A stretch of DNA of 64,000 bases from Clostridium sp. Lineage in GTDB: Bacteria > Bacillota > Clostridia > Clostridiales > Clostridiaceae. The DNA lies in NCBI GenBank assembly GCA_031292145.1, contig JARLHR010000097.1:62001-126000 (forward strand). Reading direction: 5' to 3'. The notes under the pieces were generated by a model. It searched no databases. It saw only the letters and a program-made list of their open reading frames with translations, and was not told the origin of the DNA. The position numbers were made by a program, and so were the translations under genes. Shown in pieces: positions 35,943-45,099 of the stretch (its first letter is position 1; the number at the start of each line of letters is the position of its first letter).

Positions 35943-37868
35943 TTAATCTATATCCTTTGTACATATATTATACTTTTTTATTTTTCTATAAAAAGTAGAT
36001 TTACCTATACCCAACAAGTCTGCTGCTTGTATGACATTATTATTACATTGAGTTAAAGCTCTTTTTAAATTTTCCATTTCAATTGTCTCAATATTTATTA
36101 TGTTTTTTTCATGAACGAAATCATTCCATTCATTATTGTTTATTTGCTCATTTAAGCTTTGCATCAAGCCATTATCATGTATAGTTGAATTTTCACTTAA
36201 AAAATATGCTCTTTCAATCTCATTTTTAAGTTCTCTAACATTCCCCTCCCAATCTTCAGCCATAAGTCTTCTAATATATTCTTCACTTAATTCTTTATCT
36301 GTATTACTTTTCTCATTTAAAATTCTCATGAAATTTTTTGCCAACATTTTAATATCGTCTTTTCTTTCTCTTAAAGGTATTGTCGTTATATTTAAAACAT
36401 TTAATCTATAATATAAATCCATTCTAAATTTATTTTTTTTCACTTCTTCAATTAAATTCCTATTTGTAGCTGCTATAACTCTTATATCAACAAACCTTTC
36501 ATAGTTCCCTCCTACTCTGCTTATCATTTTATTATCCAATACTCTTAATAATTTTGCTTGCATATCAAGCGGCATTTCTCCAATTTCATCGAGAAAAATT
36601 GTTCCTCCATCCCCCAATTCAAATTTACCTATATGACCTTGACTCCTTGCTCCTGTAAACGCTCCTTTTTCATATCCAAAAAGCTCACTTTCAAGCAGTT
36701 CTTTGGGTATTGATGCGCAATTTATAGCCACAAAAGGCTCATTTCTTCTATTGCTATAATTATGTATAGAATGAGCAAAAAGCTCCTTCCCTGTACCACT
36801 TTCTCCTATAACTAAAACATTCGCCTCACTCTTAGCTACTTTTTTAGCATACTCAATTAATACCTTCATTCTAGAGTTCTCTGTCAGCATATCATCAAAA
36901 TTATAAATAGCTCTGTTTCCAACAACTTTATTAACAACTTTGTTAATAATTTTAGAAGTATTAAAAGTAAACACTACACCACTAATATTATATTTAAAAC
37001 TAATAGGAACAATATTAACCACACATTTTATTTTCTTGTAATTCATATTTATATCAAAATCTACATCGTAAAATATTTCTCCTGTCTGCAAAACCTTTTC
37101 AATAAACTTTACATCTTTTATTATTTCTTTAATATTTTTGCCCATTAATTCAGTCTTTGTATACCCCAATATTTCCGATGCCTTTTGATTTAATTTTTCT
37201 ATTTCCAATTGATTATTCAAGATAATCATACCATCTGATATAGATTGAAAAGTAGCAGTTAATAATGAATTAGATTTTTCTAGGTATAATTGCCTTTCTA
37301 TAGAATAAGTAGCAGTTAACACCATACCTAATGTATGTTTATGAGCTTTATGAGATTTTCCTGATAAATTAAGACATCCTATCAAATTTCCAAACTCATC
37401 ATGTATTGGCGCTGCTGAGCAAGTCCAATCATGATGAATTTTACAATAATGTTCTTTCCCTATTATTTGAACTGGTATATCATTTTTTAACACAATTGCT
37501 ATACCATTAGTTCCCACAGTTTCCTCTGTCCACAATGAACCTTTTACAAAATATATTTCAGCTGATTCCTTTACGATTTCTTCATCCCCCACTATATTAA
37601 TGATATATCCTTCTGAATCTGTTAACGTTATAACAAACCCTGAACCTTCTACAATTTTATACATATTATTAATTATGGGACTAGAAACTTTTATCAATTG
37701 AGCACTTTTATTTAATTTTTCTTTTAAATCTTTATCATTTAATATTAATTTATTTATCTTAATAGTGTCTAATCCTCTCACCTTACATCTTTCATTAGAT
37801 TCTATAATTAATTCTCTAATTTTCCCTGTCAAATTAACATCATTTATTATCTCATCTGTCTTACTCAT
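35943..37868 (-). CDS. Sigma-54-dependent activator, GAF-PAS-AAA+ (AcoR/DhaR-like)
   Basis: About 641 residues. N-terminal GAF-like region (60-190: [41 protein letters not shown] in parts) typical of AcoR, a PAS domain (200-310: [19 protein letters not shown]), AAA+ with Walker A GESGTGKE near 354 and GAFTGA near 401, and a Fis-type helix-turn-helix ([21 protein letters not shown]). ATG 37868 follows AGGAGG; a TTG one codon earlier is less likely. It lies directly upstream of the transketolase operon, the same layout as the first activator. Candidate ligand class is small carbonyl or polyol compounds by analogy only. Confidence 0.92.
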   Translation of the reverse strand: MSKTDEIINDVNLTGKIRELIIESNERCKVRGLDTIKINKLILNDKDLKEKLNKSAQLIKVSSPIINNMYKIVEGSGFVITLTDSEGYIINIVGDEEIVKESAEIYFVKGSLWTEETVGTNGIAIVLKNDIPVQIIGKEHYCKIHHDWTCSAAPIHDEFGNLIGCLNLSGKSHKAHKHTLGMVLTATYSIERQLYLEKSNSLLTATFQSISDGMIILNNQLEIEKLNQKASEILGYTKTELMGKNIKEIIKDVKFIEKVLQTGEIFYDVDFDINMNYKKIKCVVNIVPISFKYNISGVVFTFNTSKIINKVVNKVVGNRAIYNFDDMLTENSRMKVLIEYAKKVAKSEANVLVIGESGTGKELFAHSIHNYSNRRNEPFVAINCASIPKELLESELFGYEKGAFTGARSQGHIGKFELGDGGTIFLDEIGEMPLDMQAKLLRVLDNKMISRVGGNYERFVDIRVIAATNRNLIEEVKKNKFRMDLYYRLNVLNITTIPLRERKDDIKMLAKNFMRILNEKSNTDKELSEEYIRRLMAEDWEGNVRELKNEIERAYFLSENSTIHDNGLMQSLNEQINNNEWNDFVHEKNIINIETIEMENLKRALTQCNNNVIQAADLLGIGKSTFYRKIKKYNICTKDID

Positions 37869-38005
37869 CAAAATACCTCCTATCAGTTAGGAAAATGTTT
37901 TCTTTAGCTTTAGAATAACATTGTAATAATTAAGTTTACGTAATATCAACTTACTTTAAAAAACAGTTGATAATAAAACTATATTAGCAACTGTTTTAAC
38001 TTAAT

Positions 38006-38293
38006 TTATATTCTCACTCTATATATATTAATTTCACTTTCTCTTTCTTGAAATTTATTAAATTCAGGAACTATCCTTTTAAAATGAACCGAATTCATAT
38101 GTTTGTTCAAGGCTTCCTCATTTTCCCATTCTTCTATAAAAGTTAATATTTGTTTATTATTAATATCTTCATATAAAGCATAAGATATATTTCCTTCTTC
38201 TTTTCTAGTTTCTTCAATCAATTGAATGGCACTTTGTTCAAAGTTATCTACTTGATTCATTTTAATAAAATTTTTGGCAATTACTTTAATCAT
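38006..38293 (-). CDS. Second ABM-domain protein
   Basis: 95 residues: IKVIAKNFIKMNQVDNFEQSA, ARKEEGNISYALYED-like (TRKEEGNISYALYED), LTFIEEWENEEALNKHMNSVHF. Start ATG 38293 follows GGAGGAG with 7-nt spacing; the upstream extension is not family-like. Homologous to 32417-32740. Upstream of and co-directional with the activator gene, 137 nt away. Confidence 0.8.
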   Translation of the reverse strand: MIKVIAKNFIKMNQVDNFEQSAIQLIEETRKEEGNISYALYEDINNKQILTFIEEWENEEALNKHMNSVHFKRIVPEFNKFQERESEINIYRVRI

Positions 38294-38436
38294 ACATTTT
38301 CTCCTCCATTGCATATTATTATTCATTTTTAGATAAATAATATCAAAAAATATTACCCACTTATATTTTTTAAAATTCATATAATTTTTTACTTATAAGT
38401 CTGTCAGCTTCTTTGATCTTCGCATAATTATCTTTA

Positions 38437-38598
38437 TCATACCCTGAAACTATCGCATTTCTTTTCTTCATATTGTACAAGCAACTTATCTAATTCCTGA
38501 CTACAAACCACTACTCGAATATCAGTTAACTCCATATTTTTGAGTAGCAGATATAATCTCTCACGTAGACTTTCAATATTATTTCTTAAATCAGTCAT
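38437..38598 (-). CDS. Spo0E-like aspartyl-phosphate phosphatase
   Basis: Small 53-residue protein beginning MTDLRNNIESLRERLYLLL and containing VVCSQELDKLLVQYEEKK, the SQELDxLI signature of the Spo0E family, which dephosphorylates Spo0A~P. An AGAGG site precedes the ATG. Too short for many gene finders. Supports a sporulating host. It lies between the ABM gene and the alcohol dehydrogenase pseudogene. Confidence 0.75.
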   Translation of the reverse strand: MTDLRNNIESLRERLYLLLKNMELTDIRVVVCSQELDKLLVQYEEKKCDSFRV

Positions 38599-38960
38599 TT
38601 ACAACCTCTTTGCCATTCTCCAATATTTAGCATATATTTAATATAATCTTTCTTAAACAAGAATAAGTTCAACTTATATCCTTAATTTTTATAATAGCTA
38701 GACTTCATTTTCAGTATATATAGTCTTAAATTATTCTTCAAGTACTTACTTTTAGGTAAGGCTTCTTACCTAAAAGTAAGTATATCCCTATTCTTCTTTT
38801 ATAACTGCACACATTAAACATATCTGCCTAATTTCCAAATAAAAAACTTTTTATCGTACTATATTATAAAAAAATCTTAATCTCAATTTTATATAGGGGA
38901 ATACATTAGTGTTATTATTTAAGAAATATTCTATGCTTTCTTTCATTATGTTTAAAATTG
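38599..38960. other. Intergenic region with one strong operator
   Basis: Apart from the tandem palindromes at 38745-38780 no gene or RNA was recognised. Confidence 0.5.
38745..38780. promoter_or_regulatory. Tandem HxlR-type operator candidate (locus a)
   Basis: CTTACTTTTAGGTAAG and CTTACCTAAAAGTAAG, each a 16-bp palindrome, separated by 4 bp and mutually inverted, giving perfect 17-bp outer arms. Related sites are at 43306, 44984, 48087, 56961 and 58360. Confidence 0.65.
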
Positions 38961-40099
38961 TTATTTACTTAATCCATAAAAGGATTTCTTATAGAGATCT
39001 GTTAATTCCCCATTACTAGTTGCTCTTGGATTTGTAGGAGTACATACATCTTTAAAGGCATTTCGAGACATTTCTTTTAAAACAACATTAAATTTATCTT
39101 CACTTATTTCATTATTAGTTAATTTGTTAAATGAATCTGGAATCCCTAGAGTTTTATTTAACCCTCTTATATAATCAGATAAGTTATCAATACCTAAATT
39201 CTTTTCTACTAGGTCATACTTATTTGTACCTTTCTGTTATATTCGATAACATAAGGAAGTAAAATAGCATTTGCTAAACCATGAGTTATTCCAAACTGTC
39301 CTCCCATGCTATGAGCCAAACTGTGAACAATGCCTAAAGACACATTGCTAAATGCACATCCTGCAATAGTAGATGCATTGCATTGCTTCTCTCGCTTCCA
39401 CATCTTGTCCATTTTCATAAGCTTTAGGAAGCCACTTAAATACTAATCTAACTGCTTCGATTGCTAATGAATCTGTTAGCATAGTAGCGGCATTTGAAAC
39501 ATAGCATGTGACAATACATCCATACCAGTATAAGCTGTAGCATTCTTTGGCATTTTAGCTGGAAGATCTGAATCAACTATTGCAACATCTGGTATTATCT
39601 CAGGAGATACAATAGGATACTTTGCACGTGTCCCAGTATCTGTTACTACAAAACATCCTGAAATTTCTGATCCTGTTCCACTTGTAGATGGAATTGCAAT
39701 AAATTTTGCTTTGTTTCTTAATGTCTGAATTGAAAATGGTTTAATTAAGCTTTTGAATTCTATTTCAGGATGCTCATAAAATACCCACATACCTTTAGCT
39801 GCATCTAGAGATGAACCTCCTCCTACAGCAATAATCCAATCCGGTTTAAACTCCAACATATCCTTTGACCCTTTAATAATTGTATCAACTGTTGGATTAG
39901 GTTCTACATAATCTATAACTTTAACTTCAATGCCTGATTTATTTAAATATTTTTCTGCTTTTTCAATAAAACCAAATTTTTTCATTGAAGAACCACCAGT
40001 TACAATTATTTCCTTCTTTCCTTGTATTTCAGAAAGGTATTCCATTGCTCCTTGTTCTGAAACAATAGTATTTGGTACTTTAAACATAGAATAACTCAT
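38961..40099 (-). pseudogene. Iron-containing alcohol dehydrogenase, broken by three small deletions
   Basis: Starts well at ATG 40099 (MFKVPNTIVSEQGAMEYL, VGGGSSLDAAKG, IPSTSGTGSEISG) but leaves frame at about 39480-39500, where roughly 10 nt are missing after VLSHA. A second 2-nt loss occurs near 39380 (before STIAGCAFSNVSLGIVHSLAHSMGGQF), and a 1-nt loss near 39235 after YVIEYNRK. The last frame runs to TAA at 38961 (TNPRATSNGELTDLYKKSF, then YGLSK). All parts of a roughly 380-residue Fe-ADH are recognisable, so decay is recent. The iron-binding His region is intact but unreadable in one frame. Downstream of mgsA and rpiB. Confidence 0.88.
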
Positions 40100-40202
40100 T
40101 ATTAATCCTCTTCCTCTCTTATTTTTAATAATGTATTTTTACCAATTACGGTAAAATTAATCTATAATTATTTTCCTTATCTTTTACTAAAGCTTTTAAG
40201 GA

Positions 40203-40574
40203 CTAACTTCTATATTTTAAGGCCTTAATAAATACTTCGGCTGAACCTAAATTAGTAGCAAGTGGTGTACTATGTACATCACATAATCTAAGCAATGCAG
40301 AAACGTCTGGTTCGTGTGGCTGAGCAGTTAATGGATCTCTCAAAAAAATTATTAAATCAATTTTCCCTTCGGCTACCTTTCCACCTATTTGTTGATCTCC
40401 TCCTAAAGGACCTGATAAAAATCTTTTTACTTCAAGTCCACACTCTTCACTGATGAGTTTTCCTGTAGTCCCTGTAGCAAAAAGATCATGTTCTTCAAAT
40501 ATATGTTTATATCTTTTCACCAAATCCACTATTGTATCTTTTTTATTATCGTGAGCTATTAAGGCTATTCTCAT
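40203..40574 (-). CDS. mgsA: Methylglyoxal synthase
   Basis: 123 residues: [50 protein letters not shown] in parts and [25 protein letters not shown]. Converts dihydroxyacetone phosphate to methylglyoxal and phosphate. Second in the rpiB-mgsA-adh run. With the adjacent ADH (now broken) and the aldo-keto reductase, it fits a methylglyoxal to 1,2-propanediol shunt, by inference. Confidence 0.93.
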   Translation of the reverse strand: MRIALIAHDNKKDTIVDLVKRYKHIFEEHDLFATGTTGKLISEECGLEVKRFLSGPLGGDQQIGGKVAEGKIDLIIFLRDPLTAQPHEPDVSALLRLCDVHSTPLATNLGSAEVFIKALKYRS

Positions 40575-40593
40575 AATACTTACTCCTCCAATT

Positions 40594-41043
40594 TTATTTA
40601 CAATACTTTGTTTCTATCTCAGCTACCTTATCTAATCTCCTTTGATGTCTTCCACCTTCAAATTCAGTATTTAGAAACTTATCCACAATATCTAAAGCAA
40701 CTCCTACTCCTACAACCCTTTGACCCAACGCTAATATGTTGGCATTATTATGTTCTCTGCAAGCATACGCACTGAAAGCATCACTACAAAGGGCTGCTCG
40801 CACTCCAACCACCTTATTTGCCGCTATAGAAATCCCTATGCCTGTACCACAAATAAGAATACCAAAATCACAATTTTTATCTCTTACATCTTCTGCTACT
40901 TTTAAGGCATAATCTGCATAGTCGCATGATTCTTCATCAAAAGTACCAAAATCATTAACTCCATAACCTCTATTCTTTAAATGTTTTATTATTTCTTTTT
41001 TTAACAAAAAACCAGCATGATCACTTCCTATTGATATTTTCAT
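40594..41043 (-). CDS. rpiB: Ribose-5-phosphate isomerase B
   Basis: 149 residues: [37 protein letters not shown] in parts, [19 protein letters not shown] (the catalytic Cys in CGTG) and [15 protein letters not shown]. Links ribulose and ribose 5-phosphate or allose relatives. First intact gene after the sigma-54 promoter at 41246. Together with the two transketolases it suggests induced pentose-phosphate rearrangement. Confidence 0.92.
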   Translation of the reverse strand: MKISIGSDHAGFLLKKEIIKHLKNRGYGVNDFGTFDEESCDYADYALKVAEDVRDKNCDFGILICGTGIGISIAANKVVGVRAALCSDAFSAYACREHNNANILALGQRVVGVGVALDIVDKFLNTEFEGGRHQRRLDKVAEIETKYCK

Positions 41044-41148
41044 AATACAACTACCTTCCTTTTGCTATAACTATTCAATTTAACACGAATTAAATATCAC
41101 ACATATAATTCCACAAATTAAAGATTAAATTCTATCATAATAAACAAA

Positions 41149-41196
41149 CTACAACTGAGCATTCATTGACAAAAATTCTTTTTCTTGAATATTCAT
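41149..41196 (-). pseudogene. Remnant of a transketolase N-terminus
   Basis: ATG 41196 encodes MNIQEKEFLSMNAQL and a stop. The first nine residues match the transketolase-1 start MNSQEKEFL. The leader (ribosome binding site, CTAAGTTTAT and spacing to the -24/-12 promoter) is nearly the same as at 35561-35657. So the promoter and first codons of a transketolase gene persist here while the body is gone. It could still be translated as a short leader peptide. Confidence 0.7.
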
Positions 41197-41245
41197 TTTT
41201 ATACCTCCTAAGTTTATACTTGATTTGTTTTTCATTTATATATAC

Positions 41246-41261
41246 AGCAAATATTATGCCA
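41246..41261 (-). promoter_or_regulatory. Sigma-54 promoter upstream of rpiB-mgsA
   Basis: Minus strand TGGCATAATATTTGCT, correct -24/-12 spacing. About 200 nt before rpiB, with the transketolase remnant between. Confidence 0.8.
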
Positions 41262-41302
41262 ATTCATGAACCTGTGCACTAATCTCATTTATATAACCAA
41301 AA

Positions 41303-41338
41303 ATCCCATTAACGAGAATCTTTTCCCATTAATGAGAT
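41303..41338. promoter_or_regulatory. Paired activator-site candidates, rpiB operon
   Basis: ATCCC-ATTAAC-GAGAA (41303-41318) and TTCCC-ATTAAT-GAGAT (41323-41338), 20 bp apart, beginning 42 bp upstream of the sigma-54 element. They can also pair as a hairpin that would terminate the aldo-keto reductase transcript. Confidence 0.6.
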
Positions 41339-41454
41339 TTCATGTTCTAAATTATTATTTAATGTGAGTCCGAAAAAATAAAATATCCTATGTATGATCG
41401 GTTATTTATCACTTACATATCAATGGATTTTAACTACACTTACCGAATTCAAGT

Positions 41455-42291
41455 TTAAAAATCAAATTTATCAGGATCTGGTCCAACTCTAATATTTTGA
41501 TTCATGCCGTTAATTATTTCCATTTCTTGTGATGTTAACTCAAAGTCAAATATATTAATATTTGATATTATTCTCTCTCTGCGAATAGATTTTGGAATTA
41601 CTATAACATTTCTTTGAATATGCCATCTAAGCACTATTTGAGCAGATGTTTTGTTATACTTACTAGCTATATTAATTAGCGGATAAAAGTTTAGAATATA
41701 TTTTGAAGCCTGATTACCAAGTGGACTCCATGCACTTACCTCAATATTTCTTTTTTGGCAATAATCAATTAACTCTTGATTATTCATTAACGGGTGAGAC
41801 TCGACTTGATTTAAAACAGGTAATGTGGTTGATATTTTCTCTATGATATCTAAATGCTGCTTATGAAAATTACTAACACCTATGGCTTTAATTTTACCTT
41901 CGTTATAAAGTTTCTCCATTTCTAACCAAGCATCTTCCATGCCATCTACTGGCCAATGCATTAAGTATAAATCAATATAATCTACGCCTAATGCGTTAAG
42001 ACTTTCATAAAAAGCTTCTCTTGTTCGCCTTTTACGAATGTCATCATTCCATAATTTAGTTATAATAAAAATATCTTCTCTATCCAACTTAGAATCAGCA
42101 ATGGCAGCTCCTATACTTTTCTCATTATTGTACAATCTAGCTGTATCAATTAATCGGTATCCAGATTCTAATGCCCATTTTGCGGCATAATAAGTTTGGT
42201 TATATTCATTTTCCATACAACAACCTAAACCTATTTTGGGAATTTTCACATAATTATTGAGCTTGATAATATTTTTATTACTATTTATCAT
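41455..42291 (-). CDS. Aldo-keto reductase
   Basis: 278 residues: IPKIGLGCCM, GYRLIDTARLYNNEKSIGAAI in parts (catalytic Asp and Tyr), LYLMHWPVD (His), KAIGVSNFHKQHLD, NQVESHPLM and VIPKSIRRERI. NADPH-dependent reductase of aldehydes or methylglyoxal-like carbonyls. Overlaps the radical SAM stop by one base (TAATG), so coupled to it. Separate promoter from rpiB; the hairpin at 41303 follows it. Confidence 0.88.
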   Translation of the reverse strand: MINSNKNIIKLNNYVKIPKIGLGCCMENEYNQTYYAAKWALESGYRLIDTARLYNNEKSIGAAIADSKLDREDIFIITKLWNDDIRKRRTREAFYESLNALGVDYIDLYLMHWPVDGMEDAWLEMEKLYNEGKIKAIGVSNFHKQHLDIIEKISTTLPVLNQVESHPLMNNQELIDYCQKRNIEVSAWSPLGNQASKYILNFYPLINIASKYNKTSAQIVLRWHIQRNVIVIPKSIRRERIISNINIFDFELTSQEMEIINGMNQNIRVGPDPDKFDF

Positions 42292-43181
42292 TATCTTATC
42301 ACTCTTCCTTCTGTATCCTTATCTGGAATGCTATTCAAAAAGTCATTTGGTAATCTCTTCAAACCCATTTCTAATCGTTCAAGCATTCTTTCTTTGTCAT
42401 AAGGTAACATTCCATGAAGCGGAATAACATTTGAAGTATGTAAACCAAAAAATTCAGTTTCTACAGTTATACCTTTTATTAAATCGATGGATTCTTGAAT
42501 ATTCATTCTAATGGTATTTTCTTTAAAGTTTCCATTTAAACGATCTTTGAATAGAGGTGTTCCTGGATCAACATGTAGATTTGCCACAAATATAAGTCTT
42601 GGTTGTGTTTCATTTATAAATTCAATAGATTTTTCAATATGTTCTTTTGATCCTTCTGCACCAGCACCGCCAATAATTATATTAATACTATAATCGAAAC
42701 CTGCTTTTTTTAGTCGTAATAGTTGTTCTTTAGCTTCTTTTGAAGTGTGCCCTTTATTTAGCTCAGTTACAAGACTGTCTAAACCGGATTCAATACCGAT
42801 ATTAAAATCGTTAAAATTAAGAGCACGAAGTTCTCGAAGTTCTTCATCTGTTTTACTCTTAATATTATTTATAGAAGAATACATTGAAATTGTTTTACAG
42901 CTTGGATATATTTCTGCAACTTTTTGGCCAATTTCCTTTAATCTTGATGCTCTTAATACAAATGCATCAGCATTAACTAAAAATATTCTGTCAGCTTTGT
43001 AAGGGTAAGCGGCAGCTTCTCTTAAGTCAGCTTCAATTTGTTCAATTGTTTCAGTTTGGAATGGTACACCTTGATACATAGAGCAAAATGTACACTTATT
43101 ATGACTGCAACCTACAGTTGCCTGTAATAATAATGATTCACTTTCAAAAGGTGGTCTGTAAACTTTTCCTGTATATTTCAT
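42291..43181 (-). CDS. Radical SAM protein with CX4CX2C-like cluster motif
   Basis: About 296 residues. The cluster motif is GCSHNKCTFCSMY, with four residues between the first two cysteines instead of the canonical three. Other motifs: FLVNADAFVLRASRL, DFNIGIESGLDSLVTELNKGH in parts, YSINIIIGGAGAEGS (GGE-like) and FVANLHVDPGTPLF. Start ATG 43181 (MKYTGKVYRPPFESESLLLQ) has AGGAGAGA upstream. Substrate unknown; members are common in Clostridia. Co-transcribed with the aldo-keto reductase. Confidence 0.82.
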   Translation of the reverse strand: MKYTGKVYRPPFESESLLLQATVGCSHNKCTFCSMYQGVPFQTETIEQIEADLREAAAYPYKADRIFLVNADAFVLRASRLKEIGQKVAEIYPSCKTISMYSSINNIKSKTDEELRELRALNFNDFNIGIESGLDSLVTELNKGHTSKEAKEQLLRLKKAGFDYSINIIIGGAGAEGSKEHIEKSIEFINETQPRLIFVANLHVDPGTPLFKDRLNGNFKENTIRMNIQESIDLIKGITVETEFFGLHTSNVIPLHGMLPYDKERMLERLEMGLKRLPNDFLNSIPDKDTEGRVIR

Positions 43182-43305
43182 AGTTCTCTCTCCTAACATA
43201 CTTTATATTTAAATAATAAATATTTTTAAATATTTATTCATAATAGTCATAACAATATCACAAATATGTGTGTATTATAATCCATAATGCTGTAGTCGAA
43301 AAGTA

Positions 43306-43321
43306 CGCACTTTAAAGTAAG
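43306..43321. promoter_or_regulatory. Single HxlR-type operator candidate (locus b)
   Basis: CGCACTTTAAAGTAAG, 11 of 16 bases symmetric with the core CTTTAAAG. Lies 125 nt upstream of the radical SAM start. Only one clear copy here. Confidence 0.45.
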
Positions 43322-43332
43322 ATATATAATTT

Positions 43333-43428
43333 ATGCCTATCTTTAACAAAAGAGCATATAACTATGGTGGAAATTTCATGAATGGAATGATGTTCCCACT
43401 TGAAATTATAAAAAGAGCAATAGAATAA
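43333..43428 (+). CDS. Possible 31-residue ORF (or gene remnant)
   Basis: Begins MPIFNKRAYNYGGNF and ends FPLEIIKRAIE. No good ribosome binding site. Reads like the C-terminal end of a larger protein. Directly follows operator b. Not recognised. Confidence 0.25.
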   Translation: MPIFNKRAYNYGGNFMNGMMFPLEIIKRAIE

Positions 43429-43438
43429 ATTTTATATA

Positions 43439-43486
43439 AAAAGACACTATAATATTAAATACTGCAAATTAAAATAATTATATGGA
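43439..43486. repeat. 48-bp direct repeat, left copy
   Basis: AAAAGACACTATAATATT through AAATACTGCAAATT to TTATATGGA. Matches 44857-44904 at 46 of 48 positions. The pair brackets the galactose-binding-like gene. Confidence 0.75.
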
Positions 43487-43720
43487 AGATAGCATGAAAA
43501 CTCTCCCTAAACCATAGGACATTAACTAAAATTATATAGCAAATTCATTATTTTCGGGCATTAATCCTACCCAGCAACATAAACGCTTAGGATTTAAAAA
43601 TTAGGACATATTAGTTCCAATTTAAGAAATAATAGTAATTGCGGAGTGTTTGTCAACTTCTGGAATGGTATAGAGGCGTTCAATAAAAGACTTCTTAAGA
43701 AGAGAGGAATGATAGTTAAA

Positions 43721-44779
43721 ATGAAAATACTGAAGAAAATAATTCAACTTAATCTAGTTGCAATAATGATTTTTACACTGACAAATAATAGTCAAATTAA
43801 TACATATGCCAATACAAATCTAAATCCTAGCAGTAAAAACGCAATTAATGTTGCTGTATTTTTCTTTAAATTTGATGATCCATTTATGTCTCTTGTTAAA
43901 CAAAGTTTAGAAAATATTCAGCAGAAAAATGAAAAGGAAGTCAACTTTACTTTCTACGATGGAAAAGGAAATCGAGCTATACAAGATGAAAATATAGATT
44001 CTGCGCTTAAAGAGAATTATGATGTTTTATTAGTAAATTTACCTGATACAAGGGAAAGTGTGGTGACGGACATTGTTAACAAAGCTAAGCAAAAAAATAA
44101 GCCATTAGTTTTTTTTGATGCTGTGCCGCTAGTCATACCACCAATTGTTAAAACCTATAACAAAGTTATTTTTGTAGCAACAGATGCTAAACAATCTGGT
44201 ATTCTCCAAGGACAAATTCTTGTGAATTTATGGAATACTGATAAGAGTATTCTTGATAAAAATAATGACAATATATTGGAATATGTTATGCTTCAAGGTG
44301 AAAGAGATTGCACATCAGCTCTTGCACAAACAAAATATTCTATTTCAACAATTAACGATGCAGGAATAAGCACTAAAGAACTTGAATTTGAAGTTCCTAA
44401 CTGGGATAGAGAAACAGCTAAAAATATTGTTGATGCATTATTTCTTAGATTTGATGATAAAATTGAAGCAATAATTTCAAATAATGATGTTATGGCACTA
44501 GGGGCTATTGACGCGTTGCAAAAATATGGCTATAACAAAGGCGATAAATCAAAATATATAGCAGTCGTTGGAATTGATGGAATACCAGAAGCCAGGGATT
44601 TAGTTGATAAAGGTATTATGGCTGGTACTGTTGTTCGGGATCCTAATGAATTAGCACAAGCACTTTATGCCGTTGGGAAAAATTTGGCTAATAATGTGGA
44701 TCCTCTTGATAATACAAATTATAAATTTGATGAATCAGGAAATACGATCAGATTGCCTTATTATGAATATAAAAAATAA
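43721..44779 (+). CDS. Galactose/glucose-binding-like solute-binding protein (no transporter genes)
   Basis: About 352 residues of the MglB family: signal peptide MKILKKIIQLNLVAIMIF to about TYA, then INVAVFFFKFDDPFMSLVKQ, YDVLLVNLPDTRESV, LVFFDAVPL, FVATDAKQSGILQGQIL, EAIISNNDVMALGAIDALQ and VVGIDGIPEARDLV. MKILK at 43721 starts a clean signal peptide; an ATG at 43709 is the other option (AGAAG upstream). No lipobox. No permease or ATPase is nearby, so it may serve a sensor, as the family does for chemotaxis, or it may be an orphan. It lies between 48-bp direct repeats. Confidence 0.82.
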   Translation: MKILKKIIQLNLVAIMIFTLTNNSQINTYANTNLNPSSKNAINVAVFFFKFDDPFMSLVKQSLENIQQKNEKEVNFTFYDGKGNRAIQDENIDSALKENYDVLLVNLPDTRESVVTDIVNKAKQKNKPLVFFDAVPLVIPPIVKTYNKVIFVATDAKQSGILQGQILVNLWNTDKSILDKNNDNILEYVMLQGERDCTSALAQTKYSISTINDAGISTKELEFEVPNWDRETAKNIVDALFLRFDDKIEAIISNNDVMALGAIDALQKYGYNKGDKSKYIAVVGIDGIPEARDLVDKGIMAGTVVRDPNELAQALYAVGKNLANNVDPLDNTNYKFDESGNTIRLPYYEYKK

Positions 44780-44856
44780 TATAGCGTAATACGCTTTTCG
44801 TATATCTGCTAGAATACAAAACTTAAGTATAAAAACATTTTCATAAATGCTATATG

Positions 44857-44904
44857 AAAAGACAATATAATATTAAATACTGCAAATTAAAATGATTATA
44901 TGGA
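44857..44904. repeat. 48-bp direct repeat, right copy
   Basis: Same sequence as 43439-43486 with two substitutions (C to A and A to G). Followed by operator c and the hydrogenase-fusion gene. Confidence 0.75.
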
Positions 44905-44983
44905 GGGTTAATTTAATCATAACACTTGTAGAATAGTTTCTTTTTTTAACTTAACACCTATTACAATTTAAAATGAAGTAATA

Positions 44984-45019
44984 CTTACCTTTAGGTTAGT
45001 TATCTTACAAAAAAGTGCG
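44984..45019. promoter_or_regulatory. Tandem HxlR-type operator candidate (locus c)
   Basis: CTTACCTTTAGGTTAG and CTTACAAAAAAGTGCG separated by 4 bp, in the same arrangement as locus a, about 80 nt before the hydrogenase-fusion start codon. Confidence 0.6.
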
Positions 45020-45099
45020 TACTACTTTTTCATTTCTTATTATGATAACATTAACATTAATTAAAAATTATTTAGAAAATAAAATAGGAGGCAGTATTA

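Noticed and set aside
35832-41338. Reading the TTCCC/GAGA pairs purely as terminators
   Set aside because: They can fold with a T tract at 35832 and 41303, but the copies at 52324 and 56393 have no upstream gene needing termination and keep the 30-bp spacing, so an activator-site role is preferred, though not proven.
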